From NCBI GenBank assembly GCA_020637195.1, contig JACJWK010000036.1, positions 1 through 17,470 on the forward strand: a DNA stretch of 17,470 nt, in the 5' to 3' direction. The position numbers were made by a program, and so were the translations under genes. This document shows, one piece after another, positions 1 to 7,543 of this stretch. Every line of letters begins with the position of its first letter. Position 1 is the stretch's first letter. Source of the DNA: Microthrixaceae bacterium. GTDB taxonomy: Bacteria; Actinomycetota; Acidimicrobiia; Acidimicrobiales; DATDAH01. The notes beneath the pieces were generated by a model. The model was not told the DNA's origin, ran no database searches, and was given only the letters and a program-made list of their open reading frames with translations.

Positions 1-914
1 GCGCCGAGGTGGGGCGCCACCTCGGCGTGGAAGGCGTCCATCTGGTCGAGCAGCTCGTCGAGCGAGCGCGCGCGGAACCGGATCTGGGCGTGGTTCACGC
101 CGAGGTCGGCGAAGCCGCGGATCTGCTCGGCGATGGCCTCGCCCGAGCCGGTGGTGGTCCACGAGCCGACGTCCCACGACGGCTCACCCACGTAGTAGAT
201 GCCGGTGATGGCGCCGATGTCGATCGGGTCGTCGGCCCGCCCGGCGGCGGCCCGGGCCTCGCGCAGGTAGGCGATCGAGTCGGGCATGTCCTTCCTGGGC
301 GTGCCCTGGGGCAGCCAGCCGTCGCCCCGCGCCCCCGCCCGGCGCAGCGCCGGCTTCGACGACCCGCCGATCCAGATGGGCAGGTGGTCCTGGCGGGGCC
401 GGGGCCCGACGCCGGCATCGGGGTACGTGCCGTCGAACACCGAGCGGAGCACGTCGACGGCCGCGTCGGTGGCCGCGCCCCGGCCGGCGAAGTCGACGCC
501 GAGGCGCTCGAACTCGGGCTCGACGTGGCCGGCGCCGACGCCGAGGACCGCCCGGCCGCCCGACAGCTCGTCGAGCGTGGCGAAGGCTTTCGCGGTCACG
601 AGCGGGTGGCGGTAGGCGGTGACGTACACGTGCGACAGCAGGCGCACCTGCTCGGTGATCCCCGCCAACCAGCCCAGGGTGGCGACGGTGTCGTACCAGA
701 CGTCCCCCATCTTCTCGTCGAGCGGCGGCGGGATCGTCACGTGGTCGCACACGGCGATGTAGAAGAACCCGGTCTCGTCGGCCTTGCGCGCCACCGCGGC
801 GAGCTCGGGGGCGCCGGCGTCGAGCTCCCACGGCTCGACGTAGATGCGGCTCTGTGACTGGATGGGCAGCTGCATCCCGTAGACGAGCTGGCCCTCGGGG
901 ACGATCGACGCCAT
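1..914 (-). CDS. LLM-class F420-type oxidoreductase, 3' end cut by window edge
   Basis: The frame is open from the ATG at 914 to the window edge and gives about 304 residues, so only a few C-terminal residues should be missing. The protein begins MASIVPEGQLVYGMQ and has the luciferase-like monooxygenase pattern: an early strand (FYIAVCDHV), a LSGGRAVLGVGAGHVEPEF segment near residue 113, and a later LPIWIGGSSKPALRRAG strand followed by GDGWLPQG. In actinobacteria such single-domain LLM proteins usually use F420, less often FMN, to reduce or oxidise a small organic substrate in the cytosol; the substrate cannot be read from sequence. A -10-like TAGGTT ends six bases before the ATG, suggesting a leaderless mRNA. 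It is divergent from the SDR at 1021. The family call is firm; cofactor choice is inferred. Confidence 0.9.
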   Translation of the reverse strand, partial: MASIVPEGQLVYGMQLPIQSQSRIYVEPWELDAGAPELAAVARKADETGFFYIAVCDHVTIPPPLDEKMGDVWYDTVATLGWLAGITEQVRLLSHVYVTAYRHPLVTAKAFATLDELSGGRAVLGVGAGHVEPEFERLGVDFAGRGAATDAAVDVLRSVFDGTYPDAGVGPRPRQDHLPIWIGGSSKPALRRAGARGDGWLPQGTPRKDMPDSIAYLREARAAAGRADDPIDIGAITGIYYVGEPSWDVGSWTTTGSGEAIAEQIRGFADLGVNHAQIRFRARSLDELLDQMDAFHAEVAPHLG

Positions 915-920
915 CCCGGC

Positions 921-926
921 AACCTA
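921..926 (-). promoter_or_regulatory. Candidate -10 box (TAGGTT) of the LLM gene
   Basis: On the minus strand TAGGTT lies six bases before the ATG at 914, matching TAnnnT and the short-leader arrangement seen elsewhere in the window. No convincing -35 box is visible; the expected -35 position falls inside the left arm of the inverted repeat at 940-979. Confidence 0.35.
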
Positions 927-939
927 ACCCGACCGAACC

Positions 940-979
940 GGCTCCCGATCCGACCGCCAGGGCGTTCGGATCGGGAGCC
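940..979. repeat. Perfect 14-bp inverted repeat between divergent genes
   Basis: The left arm GGCTCCCGATCCGA (940-953) and right arm TCGGATCGGGAGCC (966-979) are exact reverse complements around a 12-base loop. The element lies in the 106-bp gap between the LLM gene (minus, start 914) and the SDR (plus, start 1021). Both genes point away from it and there is no T-run, so a terminator makes little sense. A divergent operator for a dimeric repressor, overlapping the -35 region of the LLM promoter, is the likelier role. Confidence 0.6.
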
Positions 980-1020
980 AGAACGTCGGAGGGTCCCCGC
1001 CGGCGTGTCAGGATCACGAC

Positions 1021-1800
1021 ATGCTCCTCGAAGACCGTGTCGCCATCGTCTCCGGCGTCGGGCCCGGGATGGGTCGCGACATCTCCCTCGCTTTCGCCCG
1101 CGAGGGCGCCGACGTGGTGCTCGCCGCCCGCACCGCCGGCAAGCTCGAGGCGGTGGCGGCCGAGGTCGAGGCCCTCGGCCGCCAAGCGCTCTGCGTGCCG
1201 ACCGACATCACCGACGAGGACCAGTGCCGCGCGCTGGCCGACGCCGCGGTCGACAAGTTCGGCCGGGTGGACGTCCTCGTCAACAACGCCTTCATCCAGC
1301 CGCCGTTCGAGACCATCGAGGACAACGACATGAAGGCCTGGCGCAAGGGCTTCGAGGTCAACGTCTTCGGCTCGATCCAGATGACCAAGGCGGTCATCCC
1401 CGCCATGAAGGACCGGTCCACGGGGTCGATCGTCTTCATCAACTCGATGTCCGCCCGGCGCATCGAGCCCGAGTTCGGCATCTACAGCGCCACCAAGTCG
1501 GCGCTGCTCACCGCGGTGCAGACGCTGGCCCGCGAGCTCGGCACCTACGGGATCCGGGTCAACTCGGTGGTGCCCGGCTACATCTGGGGCGACTCGGTCG
1601 AGTGGTACTTCCGCTTCCTGGCCGAGCAGGCGGGCATCACCCCCGAGGAGCAGTACGACCGGGTGGCGAGCGAGACGTGCCTGCACCACCTGCCCACGTC
1701 GGCCGAGATCGCCGACTCGGTGGTGTTCTTCGCGTCGGACCTCTCGCGGGTGGTCACCGGCCAGGCCCTCGACGTCAACGGCGGACACTGGTTCGCGTAG
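1021..1800 (+). CDS. Short-chain dehydrogenase/reductase (SDR)
   Basis: This is a classical SDR of 259 residues, the usual family length. The NAD(P)-binding glycine motif is present in variant form (SGVGPGMGR, residues 11-19), LVNNA at 87-91 is the conserved structural motif, and the catalytic Ser142, Tyr155 and Lys159 are in place (YSATK). The C-terminus GQALDVNGGHWFA is typical. SDRs of this type oxidise a secondary alcohol or reduce a ketone in the cytosol; the substrate is unknown. The ATG at 1021 is chosen because the glycine motif starts 10 residues later as usual. It is monocistronic and divergent from the LLM gene, with which it may share the operator-like repeat at 940-979. The family assignment is firm. 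Confidence 0.93.
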   Translation: MLLEDRVAIVSGVGPGMGRDISLAFAREGADVVLAARTAGKLEAVAAEVEALGRQALCVPTDITDEDQCRALADAAVDKFGRVDVLVNNAFIQPPFETIEDNDMKAWRKGFEVNVFGSIQMTKAVIPAMKDRSTGSIVFINSMSARRIEPEFGIYSATKSALLTAVQTLARELGTYGIRVNSVVPGYIWGDSVEWYFRFLAEQAGITPEEQYDRVASETCLHHLPTSAEIADSVVFFASDLSRVVTGQALDVNGGHWFA

Positions 1801-1823
1801 CCGGACGGTTCGCCGGTCCTGGC

Positions 1824-1849
1824 GAACTGTGTAGAATTCTGTATAGTTC
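1824..1849. promoter_or_regulatory. Imperfect palindrome over the toxin-antitoxin promoter
   Basis: A 26-bp dyad is centred on GAATTC. Ten of its 13 base pairs match, and all three mismatched pairs are G opposite T, so as RNA it would pair fully through G-U wobbles. It contains a -10-like TATAGT at 1842-1847, which ends six bases before the antitoxin ATG at 1854. Phd/YefM antitoxins usually repress their own promoter by binding such palindromes, so this is the expected autoregulatory operator. The transcript would be nearly leaderless. Confidence 0.6.
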
Positions 1850-1853
1850 GGCC

Positions 1854-2183
1854 ATGGCCGTGATGCCCAGCTCGGCCGAGACCCTCTCGGTCACCCAGGC
1901 GGCGGAGCGCGGCGTGAGCGCCATCGTTCGTGCCGCGCGTGAGGGGCGCGAGGTGGTGGTCGAGCGACACGGTCGACCGATGGCGGCCATCGTCGGGATG
2001 GAACGGCTCGCAGCGCTGGCCGAGCTGGAGGCCGACCTGCGCAGCGCCGCGCTCGTCCTCTCCCGCCTCGCCACCGACGACGGCGGGCGCACGTCGCTCG
2101 ATGAGGTCATCGCCTCGCTCGGTTTCGATCGAGCCGAGCTGGAGGCCGAGCTCGACGCCGATCTGGCTGACGGCGTCGGCTGA
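1854..2183 (+). CDS. Phd/YefM-family antitoxin
   Basis: This is a 109-residue protein. Residues about 10-55 form the Phd/YefM DNA-binding fold: LSVTQAAERGVSAIVRAA, then VVVERHGRPMAAIVGMERL, where the 'HGRP.A.I' stretch is the family signature. The acidic C-terminal part (SLDEVIASLGFDRAELEAEL) is the expected disordered toxin-neutralising tail. It would bind the downstream RelE-like toxin and repress the operon at the palindrome at 1824-1849. The ATG at 1854 is preferred because it follows the TATAGT -10 by six bases; a second ATG at 1863 is possible. The toxin ORF starts 7 bases after the stop, the normal antitoxin-first order. Confidence 0.88.
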   Translation: MAVMPSSAETLSVTQAAERGVSAIVRAAREGREVVVERHGRPMAAIVGMERLAALAELEADLRSAALVLSRLATDDGGRTSLDEVIASLGFDRAELEAELDADLADGVG

Positions 2184-2190
2184 TCAGGAC

Positions 2191-2757
2191 ATGGCGGGCG
2201 GCTCGGAGGAGACGCGCGCCTTCGTCCGGTTGATCGACCCGGCCGTCGACGATCTCGTTCGCCTCGTGCGCGTCGACCCCCAGGTGGTGCGCCAGGTCCT
2301 GAAGAAGATGCTCCTCCTCGAGCGGGATCCGAACGCGGGGGAGCCATTGCTCGGGGCGCCGGTGGGCTTTCGGAAGCTGACCGTCGGCGACCGACACTGG
2401 CGCATCGTGTGGCGGGTCACCGCCGACGACCTCGGGCGCGTGGTGGTCGAGATCGCCGAGGTCTGGGCCGTCGGCGCGAGACAGGACGCCGCCGTCTACG
2501 CCGAGATGGAGGGCAGGGTCGCCGACCTTCCCGAGAACCCCGGATCCAGGGCACTCGCCGACGTCATCGCCACGCTCGGCCGCACCGTGGGGGCCGTCGA
2601 CCAGGCGGCCCGCGAGCCCGCGGGCGAACCGGTGCCGCAGTGGCTCGTCGAGCGCCTCGTCCACACCGCAGGGCGAGACGAGGACGAGGTCCGGGCCATG
2701 GATCCCGAGGCGGCCATGGAAGCGTGGGAGGCGTTCATCACCCGCCCGGCACCCTGA
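2191..2757 (+). CDS. RelE/ParE-family toxin with C-terminal extension
   Basis: This is a 188-residue protein. Residues about 10-105 match the RelE/ParE fold: an N-terminal helical stretch (VDDLVRLVRVDPQVVRQVLKK), the LLLERDPNAGEPL segment, then beta strands GFRKLTVGDRHWRIVWRV and VVVEIAEVWAVG. RelE members cleave mRNA on the ribosome while ParE members poison gyrase; the sequence does not decide between them. Typical family members are about 85-100 residues, so residues about 112-188 are an additional, mostly acidic helical region that includes PQWLVERLVHTAGRDEDEV. The start overlaps nothing but sits 7 bases after the antitoxin stop, with AGGA just upstream, so translation is probably coupled. 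It converges on the RCC1 gene. Confidence 0.82.
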   Translation: MAGGSEETRAFVRLIDPAVDDLVRLVRVDPQVVRQVLKKMLLLERDPNAGEPLLGAPVGFRKLTVGDRHWRIVWRVTADDLGRVVVEIAEVWAVGARQDAAVYAEMEGRVADLPENPGSRALADVIATLGRTVGAVDQAAREPAGEPVPQWLVERLVHTAGRDEDEVRAMDPEAAMEAWEAFITRPAP

Positions 2758-2774
2758 GCGGTCCACGAGGGACT

Positions 2775-4610
2775 TCAGTGCACCGTGATCTCCGCTTGCA
2801 CGGTGTCGACGGGAAGGTCCGTGCCGACGACGCGGGCGCGGAGCGGGATGCCGTAGAGGTGGTCGTGACGGGCACGCCGGCGGACGTGGACCTCGATGCG
2901 AATGGTGGTGGACGCGCCGGGCTCGAGGGGAGGAGTCACGTAGCGGCCCGTCAGCACGTCGACGGTGACGTTCTCGTGCGACCGGCCCTGGAAGTAGCGA
3001 CGGCGGATCTGCCATTCGCTCCCGCCCATCTGGAGGACGGTGAACCGTTCCCGGCGGTCGCCGTCGTTCTGGAGGCGCAGGTAGAACGTGACGCTCCCGA
3101 GGCGCTCGCGGCGGACACCGACCCGCTGGTTCCGCAACTGGCCCTCGTAGCGGTCGTCGCCGACCCAGGGGCCGCCGTCGCGCTTGAGGGCAAGGTCGGG
3201 TCGGCGGACGTGCTGGCCGGCGACGAGGTCGACGATGGGGAGAGCGTCGCCCATCTCGCCCGTCTGGTCGCCGCGGTCCCTTTCGTCGCCGAGGCCGAGG
3301 GCGCCGAGGGTGTTGTCGCCCCAGCACTTCACCGCACCGCCGTCGAACACCACGCAGTTGTGGTCCGCGCCAGCGACGACCGTGGCGGCGACGGGGCCGG
3401 AGCCGAACTGGATCGGGGTCAGGGCGGCCACGTCGCGCCGGTTGGTCTCGTCGCCCTGACCGAGCTGGCCCTGATCGTTGCCGCCCCAGCACTTCGCGGC
3501 GCCGTCGTCCAGGATGGCGCAGGTGTGCGATTCGCCGAGGGCGACCGTCCGTGCGGTCCGGCCGGCCCCGAGGGCAACGGCCGCAAGGCGGTCGCCCATC
3601 TCTCCCGGGTCGTCGCCGATGGCGCTGGCCCCGCTCCGCCCGAGCTGCCCGACCCGGTTGTCGCCCCAGCACTTCAACGAGGCGTCGTCGAGCAGCGCGC
3701 AGGTGGTGTAGCCACCCGCGAACACCTCGACGGCGGTGCGGCCGGCGCCGAGGTCGACCTGCGGGAGGGCATCTCCCATCTCCCCGGGCTCGTCCCCACG
3801 CGCCTCCTCGTCGCCGAGGCCGAGCTGCCCGTAGTAGTTCACCCCCCAGCACTTGATCGAACCGTCGTCGAACAGCGCACAGACCGACCCCCGTCCCGCC
3901 GAGAGGGCCCGAACGGTGCGGCCGGTGCCGAGGTCGATGGGCGGGAGGGAATCTCCCATCTCCCCGGGCTCGTCACCGCGCGGTTCCCGGTCGCCGCGGC
4001 CACCGGCCGCTCCCCAGCACTTCACGGACGAGTCGTCGAGCAGCGCACACACGCCGACGGTCACTGCTTCGACGGCCACGGCCGTGCGGCCGGAGCCGAG
4101 GTCGACGGGCGGTAGCGCATCGCCCATCTGGCCGCGCCTCGCGCCGCGGGGCTCGTCGTCGCCCTGGCCGAGTTGCCCGTAGTCGTTGCCGCCCCAGCAC
4201 TTGACGGTGCCGTCGTCCAACAGCGCGCAGGTGAAGTCGCTCCCGGCGGTGATGGCGGTGGCGGTCCGGCCCGTGCCGAGGTCGACCCGCCCGAGCTGGC
4301 GACCCATCTCCCCGGGCTCGTCGCCGCGGGCGTAGGTGTCGCCGAGGCCCAGCCTGGTCCCGTTGCCCCAGCACTTCACCACCCCGTTCGCGAACAGCGC
4401 GCACGTGTGCTCGTCACCGCCGGCCAGAGCGGTGACTGCGAACGCCTCCGTCGTGGGCGGGACGGCGTGGGCGTCGTTCGGGGACGAGGTGAGCGCCATC
4501 GCCGCCGTGACCAGGATTGCCACAAGGACCGACCCGCATCGTGACGGGCGGCAGGGGCGCCAACTCACGGAGGGAGTCTTGCAGCCGCGATGGTCATGAG
4601 TCGACGGCAC
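2775..4610 (-). CDS. Secreted RCC1-repeat beta-propeller protein with C-terminal Ig-like domain
   Basis: The ORF encodes 611 residues from the GTG at 4610. An in-frame GTG at 4568 would give 597 residues and a neater signal peptide, with the hydrophobic core VLVAILVTAAMAL and a likely cleavage after AHA. Seven RCC1-type repeats follow, each carrying a C-A-[LIV]-x5-6-K-C-W-G core (for example CALFANGVVKCWG and CALLDDGTVKCWG). Most also carry a GDEPGEMGD-like and a DLGxGRTA stretch. Seven repeats fit one complete seven-bladed propeller. Each repeat has two cysteines about ten residues apart, plausibly disulfides in an exported protein. Roughly residues 450-611 form a separate beta-rich region beginning near GGPWVGDDRYEG and containing PPLEPGASTTIRIEV, like extracellular domains common in actinobacteria. 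The ligand is unknown. Confidence 0.85.
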   Translation of the reverse strand: MPSTHDHRGCKTPSVSWRPCRPSRCGSVLVAILVTAAMALTSSPNDAHAVPPTTEAFAVTALAGGDEHTCALFANGVVKCWGNGTRLGLGDTYARGDEPGEMGRQLGRVDLGTGRTATAITAGSDFTCALLDDGTVKCWGGNDYGQLGQGDDEPRGARRGQMGDALPPVDLGSGRTAVAVEAVTVGVCALLDDSSVKCWGAAGGRGDREPRGDEPGEMGDSLPPIDLGTGRTVRALSAGRGSVCALFDDGSIKCWGVNYYGQLGLGDEEARGDEPGEMGDALPQVDLGAGRTAVEVFAGGYTTCALLDDASLKCWGDNRVGQLGRSGASAIGDDPGEMGDRLAAVALGAGRTARTVALGESHTCAILDDGAAKCWGGNDQGQLGQGDETNRRDVAALTPIQFGSGPVAATVVAGADHNCVVFDGGAVKCWGDNTLGALGLGDERDRGDQTGEMGDALPIVDLVAGQHVRRPDLALKRDGGPWVGDDRYEGQLRNQRVGVRRERLGSVTFYLRLQNDGDRRERFTVLQMGGSEWQIRRRYFQGRSHENVTVDVLTGRYVTPPLEPGASTTIRIEVHVRRRARHDHLYGIPLRARVVGTDLPVDTVQAEITVH

Positions 4611-4739
4611 CGGCCGCCGATGTGCCGGTCGTTGCCCGGAGCCCTGCTCGTCGCTCGGCTGGTGGCGCCCCCGTCACGCACGTCGCACGACGGGTCTCAT
4701 CGGCATCTCCCACTTCGGGGCGAGGAGGAGCCCGACGCT

Positions 4740-4760
4740 AACCTGACGCCCTGTCAGATC
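4740..4760. promoter_or_regulatory. Operator-like palindrome, site 1 (upstream of acyl-CoA ligase operon)
   Basis: The core CTGACGCCCTGTCAG is a CTGAC-N5-GTCAG dyad with GATC on its right side. On the reverse strand it matches the site at 9368-9388 at 18 of 21 positions. It lies 56 bases before the ATG of the FadD3-like ligase, in the 206-bp gap between the divergent RCC1 and ligase genes. A TAACCT (4739-4744) overlapping its left end could be the -10. Spacing and symmetry fit a TetR- or GntR-type dimer; the regulator is not in the window or not identified. Confidence 0.65.
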
Positions 4761-4816
4761 TGGCCCGGGAGGGCCGGTTGGCGACCGCGACAGACGACCG
4801 GACGATCGGGGGGTGC

Positions 4817-6466
4817 ATGAGCGACGGCGAGGGCTGGCAGACGTGGAGGACGGTCCCGGGGCTGGTGGCGAGCGGCGTCGCCCGCTTCGGTGACGCCGAG
4901 GCCCTCGTCGACGGCGACCTCCGCCTGAGCTTCGCCCAGCTCGCCGAGCGGGTCGAGCACTCGACCCGGGCGGCCATGGCCGCCGGCGTCGAGCCCGGCG
5001 ACCGGGTCGCCATCTGGGCCCCGAACCTCTGGGAGTGGATCGTCGGCGCGCTGGGCGCGCTGGGCGCCGGCGGGGTGCTCGTCCCCATCAACACCCGCTT
5101 CAAGGGCGCCGAGGCGGGCTACGTGCTCGAGAAGTCGGGCGCCAAGGTGCTGCTCACGGTCAACGGCTTCCTCGGGTTCGACTACGTCGGCATGCTGCGC
5201 ACGGCGATGCCCGGCGACGGCGGGCGAGCGGGCACCGGTCCCGTGCCCGGCCTGCCCGCCCTCGAGAAGATCGTGGTGCTGCGGGGCGCCGCCCCCGAGG
5301 GCACCGGGACCTGGGAGCGCTACCTGGAGGCCGGCGGGGCGATCGACCCGGCCGACGCCGCCGCCCGCACCGCGGCGGTCGGCCCCGACGACCTCTCCGA
5401 CATCATCTTCACGTCGGGCACCACCGGCCGCCCGAAGGGCGTCATGGTCACCCACGCCCAGACCCTGCGGGTGTTCGAGACGTGGTCGTCGTTCGTCGGT
5501 CTCACCGAGGGCGACCGCTACCTGGTCGTCATGCCCTTCTTCCACACCTTCGGCTACAAGGCGGGCTGGATGGCCGCCCTCATGCGGGGCGCCACCACCG
5601 TGCCCCAGGCCGTGTTCGACGTGGACGAGGTACTGCGCAACGTCGAGAAGGAGCGCATCTCGATGCTCCCCGGTGCCCCCACGCTCTACATGGCCATCCT
5701 CGAGCACCCCGACCGGTCGCGGTACGACCTGTCGAGCCTGCGCCTCGCGGTGACCGGCGCCGCCGCCGTGCCCGTCGAGATGATCAAGCGCATGCGCACC
5801 GAGCTCACCTTCGAGACGATCCTCACCGCCTACGGGCTCACGGAGTGCACCGGCACGGCGACGATCTGCCGACCGGAGGACGACCCCGAGACCATCGCCA
5901 ACACGTCGGGTCGGGCCATCCCCGACGTCGAGGTGCTGGTCGTCGACGACGACGGCCACGAGGTGCCGCGGGGCGAGCCCGGCGAGGTCGTGGTGCGGGG
6001 CTACAACGTCATGCTCGGCTACTTCGAGGACCCCGAGCAGACCGCCGAGACCATCGACGCCGACGGGTGGCTGCACACCGGCGACATCGGGGTGATGGAC
6101 CAGCGGGGCTACCTCGACATCACCGACCGCAAGAAGGACATGATCATCCGCGGCGGCGAGAACATCTATCCCGCCGAGGTCGAGAACCTGCTGCTGGGCC
6201 ACGGCGGCATCGCCCAGGCCGCGGTGGTGGGGGTGCCCGACGAGCGCTTCGGCGAGGTCGTGATGGCCTACGTCATCCCGCGTGCCGGCGCCGAGGTCGA
6301 CCCGGCCGAGGTCATCGAGTGGGCACGGGCCAACATGGCCAACTACAAGGTGCCCAAGTTCGTCGAGGTCGTCGACGAGCTGCCGCTGAACGCCAGCGGC
6401 AAGGTCCTGAAGTTCGAGCTCCGGGAGCGCGCGTCCGCGGCGCACGCACCCTCCGACAACCAGTAG
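4817..6466 (+). CDS. FadD3-like acyl-CoA synthetase (AMP-forming)
   Basis: This 549-residue cytosolic enzyme would activate a carboxylic acid to its CoA thioester via an acyl-adenylate. ANL-superfamily signatures are all present: P-loop TSGTTGRPKG (199-208), YGLTE (339-343), TGD (421-423), hinge DRKKD (437-441) and the C-terminal catalytic lysine in NASGK (Lys529). From memory, stretches such as RVAIWAPNLWEWIV, MPFFHTFGYKAG and TAYGLTECTGTATICRPEDD resemble mycobacterial FadD3. FadD3 activates the steroid CD-ring propanoate HIP, but substrate cannot be transferred by family alone. I chose the ATG at 4817 over a TTG at 4778 because the family's conserved N-terminus (TVPGLV) starts just after it. 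It leads an operon: the next gene begins 9 bases after its stop. Confidence 0.92.
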   Translation: MSDGEGWQTWRTVPGLVASGVARFGDAEALVDGDLRLSFAQLAERVEHSTRAAMAAGVEPGDRVAIWAPNLWEWIVGALGALGAGGVLVPINTRFKGAEAGYVLEKSGAKVLLTVNGFLGFDYVGMLRTAMPGDGGRAGTGPVPGLPALEKIVVLRGAAPEGTGTWERYLEAGGAIDPADAAARTAAVGPDDLSDIIFTSGTTGRPKGVMVTHAQTLRVFETWSSFVGLTEGDRYLVVMPFFHTFGYKAGWMAALMRGATTVPQAVFDVDEVLRNVEKERISMLPGAPTLYMAILEHPDRSRYDLSSLRLAVTGAAAVPVEMIKRMRTELTFETILTAYGLTECTGTATICRPEDDPETIANTSGRAIPDVEVLVVDDDGHEVPRGEPGEVVVRGYNVMLGYFEDPEQTAETIDADGWLHTGDIGVMDQRGYLDITDRKKDMIIRGGENIYPAEVENLLLGHGGIAQAAVVGVPDERFGEVVMAYVIPRAGAEVDPAEVIEWARANMANYKVPKFVEVVDELPLNASGKVLKFELRERASAAHAPSDNQ

Positions 6467-6478
6467 GAGATCGCCGTG
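6464..6478 (+). promoter_or_regulatory. Stop codon/RBS/start junction, copy 1
   Basis: TAGGAGATCGCCGTG combines the ligase stop (TAG), a Shine-Dalgarno core (GGAG) and the GTG start of the alcohol dehydrogenase. It differs at one base from the junction at 10596-10610 and confirms the GTG at 6476 as the true start. Confidence 0.8.
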
Positions 6479-7543
6479 CGAGGAATTGTGTATGACGGGA
6501 CGGAACCCGCCGTCCGGACCGACGTGGAGGTCCGGGACCCCGGGCCCACCGACGTCGCCGTCCGGATCGTCAACGCCGGCGTCTGCCACAGCGACCTGAG
6601 CGTGCTCGACGGCTCCATCCCGTTCCCCACGCCGCTGGTGATGGGCCACGAGGGCGCCGGCGTGGTCGAGGCGGTGGGCAGCGAGGTGTCGAAGCTCAAG
6701 GTGGGCGACCACGTCGTGCTGTCGACCCTCAAGTACTGCGGGCAGTGCTCGGCCTGCAACACCGGCTTCCCGACCCGCTGCCGCCGCAGCTTCGGCGTGA
6801 TGAGCCAGCCCTTCACCGTCGGCGGCGAGCCCGCCTACAACTTCGCGGCCACCTCGGTCTTCACCGACGTGACCGTCGTGGACCAGGTGCAGGCGGTGAA
6901 GGTCAGCAAGGACATCCCGCTCCAGTCGGCCTGCCTGATCGGCTGCGGCGTCATCACCGGCGCCGGCGCCGTGCTCAACACCGCCGACGTCACCCACGGC
7001 CAGACCGTGGCGGTGTTCGGCGTGGGCGGCATCGGCCTGAACGTGATCCAGGCGGCCAAGCTCTGCGACGCCTCCCGCATCATCGCGGTCGACACGCTGG
7101 CCTCGAAGAAGGACCTCGCCCTCGAGTTCGGCGCCACCGACTTCGTCGACGCCAGCGACGGCGGCTCGGTCGAGCAGATCCAGCAGCTGGTGAAGGGCGG
7201 CGTCGACTGGTCGTTCGAGTGCGTCGGCCACCCGGCCGTGGTGGGCGACGCGGTCAAGGCCCTCGACTGGGGCGGCAACTGCGTGATCATCGGGGTGCCG
7301 GCGGCCACGGCCAAGGTCGAGATCCCCATCACCCACCTCACCCACATCGACCGCGGGGTGCGGGGCTGCCGCTACGGCGGCGCCCGCCCGCACCACGACA
7401 TCCCGCTGCTGGTGCAGCTCTACCTGGACGGCAAGCTCAAGCTCGACGAGCTGGTGTCCAAGACCTATCCGATGGAGTCGTTCTCCGACGTCGTGGAGGA
7501 CATGCACGCGGGCCGCCTGGCCCGGGGGGTGCTCACGTACTGA
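6476..7543 (+). CDS. Zinc-dependent alcohol dehydrogenase (MDR superfamily)
   Basis: This is a 355-residue protein of class III-like ADH architecture. The catalytic zinc ligands are Cys37 (GVCHSD), His58 (GHEGAG) and Cys157 (GCGV). The structural-zinc loop carries the four cysteines Cys88, Cys91, Cys94 and Cys102. The NAD-binding Rossmann motif GVGGIG is at 182-187, and GVITGAGAVLNTADV is characteristic of the class. It should interconvert an alcohol and an aldehyde or ketone with NAD(H), or with a tightly bound nicotinamide cofactor as in some actinobacterial relatives. The GTG start is fixed by the Shine-Dalgarno sequence in the overlapping junction. It shares a base with the downstream SDR (TGATG), so it is part of a tightly coupled operon with the ligase. 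The substrate is unknown. Confidence 0.93.
   Translation: MRGIVYDGTEPAVRTDVEVRDPGPTDVAVRIVNAGVCHSDLSVLDGSIPFPTPLVMGHEGAGVVEAVGSEVSKLKVGDHVVLSTLKYCGQCSACNTGFPTRCRRSFGVMSQPFTVGGEPAYNFAATSVFTDVTVVDQVQAVKVSKDIPLQSACLIGCGVITGAGAVLNTADVTHGQTVAVFGVGGIGLNVIQAAKLCDASRIIAVDTLASKKDLALEFGATDFVDASDGGSVEQIQQLVKGGVDWSFECVGHPAVVGDAVKALDWGGNCVIIGVPAATAKVEIPITHLTHIDRGVRGCRYGGARPHHDIPLLVQLYLDGKLKLDELVSKTYPMESFSDVVEDMHAGRLARGVLTY

Noticed and set aside
4778..4816. TTG start for the acyl-CoA ligase
   Set aside because: It would add 13 residues without family support and has no ribosome site; the ATG at 4817 gives the conserved N-terminus.
4754..7507. A 917-codon open frame on the minus strand
   Set aside because: It lies antisense to the acyl-CoA ligase and ADH, is rich in His, Arg, Gly and Val in the pattern of GC-biased shadow frames, and has no family resemblance.
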